DNA from: Jejudonia soesokkakensis | GTDB taxonomy: Bacteria; Bacteroidota; Bacteroidia; Flavobacteriales; Flavobacteriaceae | NCBI RefSeq assembly: GCF_042664795.1 | Contig: NZ_JBHTBN010000002.1 | Span: 248,001-312,000, forward strand | Length of the DNA: 64,000 nucleotides | Reading direction: 5' to 3' | In this document: piece by piece, positions 8,215 through 15,883 of the stretch | Numbering within the stretch: position 1 is the stretch's first letter | Layout of the letters: each line of letters begins with the position of its first letter | Notes under the pieces: model-generated | The model's database searches: none | What the model was told of the DNA's origin: nothing | The model's input: only the letters and a program-made list of their open reading frames with translations | Program-made: the position numbers and the translations under genes

Positions 8215-10179
8215 ATGCAGATTAAAACTTTCATTAAACAGTGTCGTGAACACGATTTGTTTAAAATGCTTTCCATTTACATTGTTTCTGCTTGGGTAAT
8301 TCTTCAGGTGTTGTCTGTAACTTGGCAACCTTTGGGTTTACCTCAAAAATCTGTCACGTTTCTTATCATTATATTATTAGTTGGTCTTCCAATCTATTTG
8401 TTTGTTTTATGGAAATATAAAATTGTGCCTTTAGAAAAGGAGCGACTTGAAATTGAAGCTAATGATGATACCAATGAGAAGCCCCAAATAAAAAGAAGTT
8501 TTAAGAAATACTATATGATAGCTTCTGTTTTTATAACGACGCTTTGTGCCTTTGCTATTTTCTTTATTGTCGATATTAACTTTCTAAACAATACTGTACA
8601 AATAAAATATTCGGAAACAGATAGAATTGCGGTTTTAAAGTTTGGAAACAATACAGGAGACCTAAAGTATGACGATGTGGGGAAAATGGCTTCAGATTGG
8701 ATCATGCATGGAATTACCGAAAATAATTTAGGCCAGGTGATATCTCCAGATGTCATTACTCAGTATAATACCATGTTTAGCGATGAAACAAATTCCAATT
8801 CCGAAGGAAATTTTATCAAGCAATACTTGAAACCAGCAAAGATCATTACAGGAAATTACTACCTTAAAAATGATAAATTGGTTTTTCAAGCAACATTGAT
8901 TAATGGAAAAACAGATAAAACCATATATTCCTTCAAACCAGAAAATTGCTCAGATAATAATCCACTAGAGTGTATTGAGAAATTAGAGGCTGCTATTTCT
9001 GGATTCTTCGCCACCGAAGGAAAAAAGAAATTGATGCTTCAAGAGAGTCCGCCTAACTATGAAGCATATCGATTAGTGCTTGAATCAAATTATGTTGAAT
9101 ACGATGAAAACTATTTACATCTACTCGAAAAGGCCATTACCATAGATCCAAATTATTTTGAACCCAAAGTACTGCGTGTCGCCTACCACTATAATATGGG
9201 TAATTACTTTGTAGCAGATAGCTTACTAAAAGATTTAAAGCCAGCCAGCAATCGTAATAACCGACAAATTAATTTATTAAACATGTATGAGGCGCTCTTA
9301 AGGGGGGATAATAAAAAAGTATATCAAGCCAATTTTAATGAGTTTGAGTATGCACCCTATGATCTTGCTAGTAATGCCACTACTATGATTGTGGCCTTGC
9401 AATTTGTAAATAAAGTAAATGAGATCGATAGTATTTATAATATTGTACGAAGTGACAGTCTTAATCTTCAGAATTGTTATGATTGTATTGACAGAATTTA
9501 CACAAAATCGTATGCAGATATAGCGCTCAAAAAATACAAGGAAACCATTCAAAGACTACAGTTGGCTATGGATGTAAATAATTCGGTTCTGCTGAAAAAA
9601 GCTTATATACCTGCATTAATAAGAAGTGGAGATAATGATTTAGTAAAAAATTTTCTAGCAAAAATAGCCCTTACCGAAGATGAAATATTGTACAGCGAAC
9701 TTTTGATGGGTACTGGTTTAGAATACCTTCTATTAAACAAACCTGAGATGGCTACACTTTATTTTAAAGAAATACTCCATTTTGAAAATAATGAACAAAC
9801 TGCATTTGCTGAATTATATATGGGAAATTATAGTGCTTCGGAAATTGCACTCGACACCCTTCTTAATCGTGATCCTACTAATCCCAAGATACATGCCTCT
9901 TTGGCTATTTCAAAGTTTAAAAATGAGAAGCAATCTGAAGCCACCGCTATAATTCAAAATCTTGAAAAACTGAAAGAACCTTATCAATTTGGAGCTGTAG
10001 ACTATGCACTTGCTCAATATTATGCTGTCATTGAAGATGAGAAAAAAATGTATTATCACTTGTTAAAAGCAGTCGCGGCTGGGCACAGATACAAACCACA
10101 CACATTTCAGAATGATGTTTTTTTTAAAAAATATAAAGACACTAAAAAGTTCAATCAAATTATGACCTTCTGGCATTAA
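8215..10179 (+). CDS. Three-TM protein with TolB-like and TPR-like domains
   Basis: 654 residues. Predicted membrane helices lie at about 18-37, 46-66 and 99-124. The start and the 67-98 loop are basic, so residues after 125 should be outside the cytoplasm. A domain beginning DRIAVLKFGNNTGDLKYDD (about 136) resembles the TolB/FlgO-like N-domain found with TPR regions in Bacteroidota adenylate-cyclase-associated proteins. The remainder (about 270-654) is helical with TPR-like spacing. It is the first gene of a six-gene run, followed after 14 nt by the next. No catalytic motif was seen. A sensor or scaffold role for the caspase/TIR cluster is inference from position. Confidence 0.7.
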   Translation: MQIKTFIKQCREHDLFKMLSIYIVSAWVILQVLSVTWQPLGLPQKSVTFLIIILLVGLPIYLFVLWKYKIVPLEKERLEIEANDDTNEKPQIKRSFKKYYMIASVFITTLCAFAIFFIVDINFLNNTVQIKYSETDRIAVLKFGNNTGDLKYDDVGKMASDWIMHGITENNLGQVISPDVITQYNTMFSDETNSNSEGNFIKQYLKPAKIITGNYYLKNDKLVFQATLINGKTDKTIYSFKPENCSDNNPLECIEKLEAAISGFFATEGKKKLMLQESPPNYEAYRLVLESNYVEYDENYLHLLEKAITIDPNYFEPKVLRVAYHYNMGNYFVADSLLKDLKPASNRNNRQINLLNMYEALLRGDNKKVYQANFNEFEYAPYDLASNATTMIVALQFVNKVNEIDSIYNIVRSDSLNLQNCYDCIDRIYTKSYADIALKKYKETIQRLQLAMDVNNSVLLKKAYIPALIRSGDNDLVKNFLAKIALTEDEILYSELLMGTGLEYLLLNKPEMATLYFKEILHFENNEQTAFAELYMGNYSASEIALDTLLNRDPTNPKIHASLAISKFKNEKQSEATAIIQNLEKLKEPYQFGAVDYALAQYYAVIEDEKKMYYHLLKAVAAGHRYKPHTFQNDVFFKKYKDTKKFNQIMTFWH

Positions 10180-10193
10180 TAATTTAAAAATTT

Positions 10194-10730
10194 ATGAAAG
10201 CAATACTCATAGAAGTAGACACCTTAGAACTACTTATTAAATTAATAGATTCGTTAATATGGCCAATAACATTGTTTGGTATTATCTTTCTTTTTAGAAA
10301 AAATTTCAGAGATGCTTTTAGCCGTTTAGGAAGCCTTAAAGCAGATGCTTCTGGTTTTGCCATTACATTTGACAAACAGATTGAGAAAACAAAAGAATTG
10401 TTTGACAAGCTAAAGCCAGGGCCTACTACAAAAAGCTCCACTAATATTAAAACGTATGTAAATCAAACAGACTCTCCTTACAAGCAAATTTTGGAGATTA
10501 GAAGTAATATTATCAATTATTTAAAATTAAAATCTGATGAAGCAGGCATCGTAACCGATTCGTATGCACCCATGGCACTCACAAATCGCTTGCAGGAAGT
10601 AGGAGCTATTTCATCATCACAGTCAACTATGATTCAGGCCATGTTAAAGATCACAAACGAAGCCGATGCCAGCGCAACAGTTTCTCAGGCAAATGAGATT
10701 AATTCCCTCTTTCAGAAAATAGAAATCTAA
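10194..10730 (+). CDS. Single-TM helical protein of the caspase/TIR operon
   Basis: 178 residues of no recognised family. One membrane helix (about 15-34, with LIWPITLFGIIFLF) is followed by a basic stretch and a mainly helical cytoplasmic part. The C-terminal segment has ILEIRSNIINYL, then LTNRLQEVGAISSSQ and MLKITNEADAS, a spacing I associate with helical domains attached to single-TM proteins of unknown role. It is packed between the TolB/TPR gene (14-nt gap) and the caspase gene (4-nt gap), so translational coupling to the caspase is likely. It may be a membrane adaptor or inhibitor for the caspase; that is inference. Confidence 0.55.
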   Translation: MKAILIEVDTLELLIKLIDSLIWPITLFGIIFLFRKNFRDAFSRLGSLKADASGFAITFDKQIEKTKELFDKLKPGPTTKSSTNIKTYVNQTDSPYKQILEIRSNIINYLKLKSDEAGIVTDSYAPMALTNRLQEVGAISSSQSTMIQAMLKITNEADASATVSQANEINSLFQKIEI

Positions 10731-10734
10731 TAGC

Positions 10735-12981
10735 ATGGAAAACGGAAAATTAGATAATGCCTTTGCTTTAATTATTGGAGTTGGTAAAGATTTGCCCTCT
10801 ACTATTCTGGATGCCACAGACATTAAAGAATTACTTGTAAGTCCAGATCATGCGGGATATACCCCCAAAAACATTAGGTTGTTAACAGATAAAAAAGCAA
10901 CCCGACAAAACATCTTAAAAGCTTTTGACTGGTTGATTGAAAAAACGAATGAAGATTCTTCGGTATTCTTGTATTATTCGGGTCATGGGGGGAATTATTC
11001 TGATAATGATTTTCTAAAAAAAGAAAATTGGAAACCCGAAGAAGAAAATCGGCAGTACTTTCACTTATGTCCCTATGATTATGATGAGGAAAATTATGAA
11101 GCTACTTGGATCAAAGCCGAAGAAGTAAAAGCTAAAATTAGCGAATTAAAATCGCGCAGATTGATCTTCTTCTTGGATTGTTGCCATGCGGCCGGAATTA
11201 CTCAGAATGTAGCCTCCCAATCCTCTACAAGGAAATTTGGACAGGAAATTGAAGCAGATGGACTCGCACAACATTTGGATAATGGTCGCGGCATGTCTAT
11301 TGTTTCTTCCTGCAGAGAAGATCAGCTTTCGGTTATTTTCCCAGATGACAGAAACAGTCTGTATACAAAATGCATGCTCGAGGTATTAAAAGGGAATGGG
11401 AAAACGGATACTGAAGATCCTTTTATTCGTATTTCAGAAGTTGTACGCTATATTTTTAAAAAGGTACCAGAACACTGGCCTGAACAAAATCCATATGCGA
11501 ACTTACAGATCTATGATGATTTTGCAGTAAGTAAAATAGCAAAAAATCTATTTGAAAAGCAAACAGAAAAAGTTGAAAGTAATACTTCCGAAGAAACAAA
11601 ACAAAGTATTAAAAAGGAGGTAGTTATAAATTTTAGAAAGACAGACAATGCAAATAATATTGTGTTGTTTGTACACGGATTCTCAGGACAAGCGGCATCA
11701 ACTTTTGGGAACATTCCAAACCTCCTTATGGAAGTAGAAAAGATGGATGGGTGGGATATGTTACCCGTAGGGTTTTCAGAAAATGTAAATCCCGAGATGG
11801 GACATAACGTCTGGGCATCGTTAACAGATCTTTCAATCAATGCGAGCTATTTGGCTACTTCGATTAAACATAACTTTGCTCAGTACAAACGCATAGCCAT
11901 TGTTGCTCACAGTTTGGGTGGTTTAGTAGCACAACAGGCGCTTTTAAAATTAAAAGATGCAGAGTTAAAAAAAATTAGCCATGTTATGTTCTTTGCGACA
12001 CCAAGCGCAGGTATTTCTGAAAGAGGGCTGAAAGAGTTAAATCAGGTTGGATTACATGAACTTTCTCAAAACAGTTTTTATATCACGAACCTTCGTAAAC
12101 AATGGAATGACAAATTTAAGGATCACTATCCGTTTTCATTTCAGACTATCGCCGCTACCAAAGATAGCTTTGTTCCCATTATTTCCAGTCTTGGTCCATT
12201 TTCAGAAAAATACCATGCAGTCATCGAAGGAGACCATTTTGGGATCGTTTCAACAGACGACAAGGACAGCGATACATTTAAGTTAATACTTAATAGACTT
12301 ACGTACAATAAGTTCTATTCGCAGTTTTCTTCTTCCGAAGAAATAAATATAGCGCTCGGAAATTATGATGAAGTAATAAAAACGTTGTTGCCAAATATTC
12401 ATACAATTGATGCGAAGGGGTTAGAGCAATTAATCTTTGCTTTGGAAGGAGCAGATAGGGCAGAGGAGGCACTTGAAATTATAAAAAATAATCCATTAGC
12501 TCAAGATAACTCAAACCTAATGGGAATTATTGGTGGCCGATTTAAACGTAATTACCTCACCACATTTGCTTCGGAAGACGGAGCGCATGCATTTGATTAT
12601 TATTCCATGGGATTAACCATCGCAGAAAGCAAAAACGATAGCCGGCAAATTTATTATCTCGCAATTAATTTGGCATTTCTAAGTGTGCTTTGCAAAAATG
12701 ACCTTGAACTCATGACTTCCTATGCACAAAAAGCATTAAATGCATTAGCAAAAGACCCATTTAATAGCGTATGGAAGTTAGCAACCTTAGGAGAGGCAAA
12801 TCTGTATTTGGGTGAATTTGAAACGTCTAAAACGCATTATGAAGCGGCAGCAAAAATGAGTGGTCTTCGTGAAAAATTATCTATATACACTAATGCATAT
12901 AATGCATATACGACTTTAATGAGTACCGATAATGAAGAGGATGATTTTATTAAATTCCTGAAAAACAAATTTTTATCGTAA
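10735..12981 (+). CDS. Caspase-like protease fused to alpha/beta hydrolase and helical repeats
   Basis: 748 residues in three parts. Residues about 8-260 are a peptidase C14 (metacaspase-like) domain with the His motif YYSGHGG (His84) and the Cys motif FFLDCCHAAG (probable nucleophile Cys150). Residues about 305-525 are an alpha/beta hydrolase of lipase/PGAP1 type with VHGF, the nucleophile elbow AHSLGG (Ser393), TKDSFVP (Asp477) and GDHFG (His501), a complete apparent triad. Residues about 530-748 are helical, TPR-like. There is no signal peptide or membrane helix, so it should be cytosolic. It is probably the effector of the cluster, cleaving proteins after Arg/Lys or acidic residues and possibly lipids or esters. 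Substrates and activation are unknown. Confidence 0.82.
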   Translation: MENGKLDNAFALIIGVGKDLPSTILDATDIKELLVSPDHAGYTPKNIRLLTDKKATRQNILKAFDWLIEKTNEDSSVFLYYSGHGGNYSDNDFLKKENWKPEEENRQYFHLCPYDYDEENYEATWIKAEEVKAKISELKSRRLIFFLDCCHAAGITQNVASQSSTRKFGQEIEADGLAQHLDNGRGMSIVSSCREDQLSVIFPDDRNSLYTKCMLEVLKGNGKTDTEDPFIRISEVVRYIFKKVPEHWPEQNPYANLQIYDDFAVSKIAKNLFEKQTEKVESNTSEETKQSIKKEVVINFRKTDNANNIVLFVHGFSGQAASTFGNIPNLLMEVEKMDGWDMLPVGFSENVNPEMGHNVWASLTDLSINASYLATSIKHNFAQYKRIAIVAHSLGGLVAQQALLKLKDAELKKISHVMFFATPSAGISERGLKELNQVGLHELSQNSFYITNLRKQWNDKFKDHYPFSFQTIAATKDSFVPIISSLGPFSEKYHAVIEGDHFGIVSTDDKDSDTFKLILNRLTYNKFYSQFSSSEEINIALGNYDEVIKTLLPNIHTIDAKGLEQLIFALEGADRAEEALEIIKNNPLAQDNSNLMGIIGGRFKRNYLTTFASEDGAHAFDYYSMGLTIAESKNDSRQIYYLAINLAFLSVLCKNDLELMTSYAQKALNALAKDPFNSVWKLATLGEANLYLGEFETSKTHYEAAAKMSGLREKLSIYTNAYNAYTTLMSTDNEEDDFIKFLKNKFLS

Positions 12982-13000
12982 ATTAATCCTAAATTTAACC

Positions 13001-13228
13001 ATGCTGAGATTTGATCAAAATACACTTCCCCAATTAGAATTTCAGACTGCGGTGAAAAGACCTATTCCAATACGATGCGCACAAATACCTGAACCTTTTG
13101 AAGTAAAGACACTGGAAGGAATCATGAAAGGAAAAGCAGGAGACTGGCTCATGATAGGAATAGATGGGGAAAAATATGTGTGCGATCAAGATATTTTTAA
13201 GCGTAGCTATCAACTAAAAAAGAACTAA
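13001..13228 (+). CDS. Small PGDYG-like protein
   Basis: 75 residues. The core TLEGIMKGKAGDWLMIGIDGEKYVCDQDIFKRSY resembles PGDYG-type small proteins, common in phages and accessory DNA, in which G-D-Y/W-hydrophobic is followed by G-E-x-Y-x-C-x-x-D-I-F-x-x-x-Y. The family's function is unknown. It lies 19 nt after the caspase gene and 26 nt before the first TIR gene, so it belongs to the same transcription unit. A regulatory or anti-toxin-like role is possible but unsupported beyond location. Confidence 0.55.
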   Translation: MLRFDQNTLPQLEFQTAVKRPIPIRCAQIPEPFEVKTLEGIMKGKAGDWLMIGIDGEKYVCDQDIFKRSYQLKKN

Positions 13229-13254
13229 ACTAAACCAACGTTAAACTAACCATT

Positions 13255-14211
13255 ATGAGTCAAAAAAAATTATTTATAAGCTATTCCAGACGCGACACAG
13301 AGTATGTCTCGACTTTAGTGGAAGCCCTTCGGAAACAAGGATTTGAAGTATGGTTTGATAAAAACATACGAACTGGAACCGATTGGGACAGTACTATAGA
13401 GGAGGAGTTAAAGAAAGCCGATGCGATCGTTTTGGTGCTTTCAAAAACATCTGTGGAATCTGATAATGTAAAGGATGAGATGTCCTTCGGAATTGGAATG
13501 GACAAACCAGTCATACCTATAAAAATAGAGGAGTGTGATGTTCCTATGCGTTTGGCGCGAAAACAATTTGTTGATTTTACAACTATGGGCCATGAAGAAG
13601 GGTTTGAGCGCTTGGTGAACGACCTGCATATCGGATTAAAAGAAGCGGAAACTGCAGTTCCAAAAGGAACCTTTAAACCCCCTAAACAAAAAAAGGCGAA
13701 CCCTATTAAGAATTATATAATGGGAGGAGTTGGTGCTGTCGTACTTATCCTAATTTTGGTAATGGTTCTTGGCGGTGAAGATGCAGAGGCTGATACAACA
13801 TCCAATGCCGAGTGGCAAACTGCCATCAATAGTAATACTGTAAATAGTTATTTAAATTATATATACCAAAAAGGTCCTTTAGATCCAAAATACAAATCGG
13901 CACAGGATAGCATTGATGTACTTATGGAGTATGAAGGCATGGTTATTTACGGCGATTTGAATAGTCGGTATTTTGTTAAGAATTTGTATACCGACATGAA
14001 TGGTGATCTTGTATATGAGCAAGATGATGAACAGATACCAAAAAAAGGGGATATTATAACTGCATTGACGCCTTCGCAAATATATAATTATGAAACAATG
14101 GAACCTATGGAGGGTCTTCTGCTTGAGCCTGGTGTAAAAGCTAAAGTAATAAGTGTGAGGGAAGACGATCAAGGCAACGTATTGGCAATTCTTAATTTTC
14201 CCGATAATTAG
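13255..14211 (+). CDS. TIR-domain protein with one TM helix and an extracytoplasmic domain
   Basis: 318 residues. A TIR domain occupies about 4-130: KLFISYSRRD at the start, VWFDKNIRTGTDWD, then VLSKTSVESDNVKDEMSFG, with Glu75 at the position of the catalytic Glu of NAD-cleaving TIR domains, and the RKQFVDFT block. A Lys-rich stretch precedes one membrane helix (about 154-174). The C-terminal 140 residues are predicted outside the cytoplasm and look beta-rich and SH3-like (GDIITALTPSQ, VKAKVISV). Family knowledge suggests NAD+ hydrolysis or production of a cyclic ADP-ribose-type signal. It is co-directional with the caspase gene, with a paralogue downstream. Confidence 0.85.
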   Translation: MSQKKLFISYSRRDTEYVSTLVEALRKQGFEVWFDKNIRTGTDWDSTIEEELKKADAIVLVLSKTSVESDNVKDEMSFGIGMDKPVIPIKIEECDVPMRLARKQFVDFTTMGHEEGFERLVNDLHIGLKEAETAVPKGTFKPPKQKKANPIKNYIMGGVGAVVLILILVMVLGGEDAEADTTSNAEWQTAINSNTVNSYLNYIYQKGPLDPKYKSAQDSIDVLMEYEGMVIYGDLNSRYFVKNLYTDMNGDLVYEQDDEQIPKKGDIITALTPSQIYNYETMEPMEGLLLEPGVKAKVISVREDDQGNVLAILNFPDN

Positions 14212-14289
14212 AAAAACGTCTTACTCCTTGACAATTAGATACCAAACGAAAAACCTACGGTGTACTACTAACAAAAACCGAGCATACAG

Positions 14290-15447
14290 ATGAGCACAAA
14301 TACTATATTTTTTAGCTACTCCCGAGATAATTCAGAGTTTGTACTGCAGCTAGCCAAAGAATTAAGAGAGTCTGGAGCAACGGTCTGGCTTGACCAATTG
14401 GATATAAAACCTGGGTCGCATTGGGACAAATCAATTGAAACAGCTTTAGAAGAATCGCCAACACTGGTAGTCGTGCTCTCAAAAGCGTCTGTGGCTTCAC
14501 ATAATGTAATGGACGAAGTATCGTATGCGCTAGAAGAAGGAAAGACGGTTGTACCAGTATTATATGAAGCCTGTGAAATTCCTTTTCGGTTACGAAGATT
14601 ACAATTTGCAGACTTTACAAGTTCTCACGAAAAAGGAATGGCCACCTTACGTACTGCACTTCAGAATGACTCAACGAGTGTTTATGAACGTACGCAGCCA
14701 AAGCCAACTGCAGCGAATACAGCAGAGGAGGGGTCTAGTTTTAAAAAAACAAAACAACACGCTACTGACTCAAAAAGTATACATTCATCAGGCAAGTCGA
14801 AAAAGCCCATTATATATGCTGTGGTTGCATTGGTTGCCATCGTTGCTATCTATGGAATTTATTCGGCAGTGGCAGGAGGAGAAAAGGATATGATGGCCTT
14901 GTGCAAAGCAGATTGGCAGGAATTAGAAACTACTATGACGGAGGGGAAAGAAATTAACGAATTGGCCGCATTACGAAAACATATTGAGCTGTATGCACCT
15001 TGTCCACATGAAGATGAAGCCATGGATCGCATATCATTTCTGAATGAAATGGGTGCCGATCTAAACAATTCAACCATAGTGGTAGAAAAAGATGCTACCG
15101 ATGAGTCGATTACTACAATACCAAGCAGCAAAACTACTAGTGATACGCAAAACCAACCTATAAAAATTAGTGAAAAAGAAGAACTCACAGGACTCACGGT
15201 AAAGCAGGTCTCTTATGATACTGGGAACTTTGAGGAAAAATCGGCAAAACTTTGGATAGAAAAGAATAACGATGGTGAAAGACGGTTTACAGTATTAAAG
15301 CGTACTAAAAATGCAGTATATCTGGGAGAAGGTCCTGATGTAAGGATCACTTTAGATATAGAAAACGCTGTAATACTATATTCAGATGCAGAAACAGAGC
15401 CCATCACACTTTACTATATAACGAGTACTTCTACAACAAATAATTAA
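14290..15447 (+). CDS. Second TIR-domain protein with one TM helix
   Basis: 385 residues. The TIR domain (about 4-128) is clearly paralogous to the preceding one: IFFSYSRDNSEFV, VWLDQLDIKPGSHWD, LSKASVASHNVMDEVSYA with candidate catalytic Glu76, and RRLQFADFT. A Ser/Thr/Lys-rich linker (130-172) leads to one membrane helix (about 173-196). The extracytoplasmic C-terminus differs from the first TIR protein: a short helical part (210-258), a low-complexity Thr/Ser linker, and a terminal beta-rich domain (about 300-385). It starts 78 nt after the first TIR gene. The pair look like one receptor chassis with two different sensor ends. Confidence 0.85.
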   Translation: MSTNTIFFSYSRDNSEFVLQLAKELRESGATVWLDQLDIKPGSHWDKSIETALEESPTLVVVLSKASVASHNVMDEVSYALEEGKTVVPVLYEACEIPFRLRRLQFADFTSSHEKGMATLRTALQNDSTSVYERTQPKPTAANTAEEGSSFKKTKQHATDSKSIHSSGKSKKPIIYAVVALVAIVAIYGIYSAVAGGEKDMMALCKADWQELETTMTEGKEINELAALRKHIELYAPCPHEDEAMDRISFLNEMGADLNNSTIVVEKDATDESITTIPSSKTTSDTQNQPIKISEKEELTGLTVKQVSYDTGNFEEKSAKLWIEKNNDGERRFTVLKRTKNAVYLGEGPDVRITLDIENAVILYSDAETEPITLYYITSTSTTNN

Positions 15448-15883
15448 ATAGGTATTTGCTATACTTTTATTTGAAGCTTCTAATTTTCTAGAATCATTTT
15501 ACTATAAAAATATTTAGATAATTTCAATAAATAGGGAAGTATTAAAGACTATGATTTTAATAAAAGAGAACCAGTTGTCAAACTATTCTATTTTACATAA
15601 TATAAATTATAGTACAAATGTATTGTTGTTAATAAAAGTGACTTATCCATTTGATAGCTATAATGTAGTATTATGTAAAATATCCCAGAAGCATTTGTTT
15701 TCATAAGAATAATTAGAACTTGGGTCATTAAACTAATAAGCGGTTTGCTTCGCAGCGTTTATTTAAAACATTATGTATCTATAATTAGCCGTTATGTAAA
15801 ATAGCCGCTACCAAGCGCTCGATTGTTTTATAAAATCAAATTGTTTTCGTTCGTGCCTCACTCATTGGAAGTAATTTTTTAAA
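15448..15883 (+). other. 436-nt AT-rich intergenic region
   Basis: This separates the second TIR gene from the convergent TIR-WD40 gene. I see no terminator hairpin with a U run, no tRNA and no recognisable mobile-element end. A 51-codon ORF at 15551-15706 has no recognisable sequence and was not accepted. The stretch at 15735-15830 is locally richer in GC (around GCGGTTTGCTTCGCAGCG). Confidence 0.5.

Noticed and set aside
8215..15447. STAND/NACHT NTPase immune receptor in the caspase cluster
   Set aside because: No P-loop (GxxxxGK[ST]) or NACHT/NB-ARC motif appears in any of the six proteins.
15551..15706. 51-codon ORF in the gap after the second TIR gene
   Set aside because: Product (MILIKENQLSNYSIL...) has no recognisable motif, no clear promoter and no terminator; such lengths arise by chance in AT-rich DNA.
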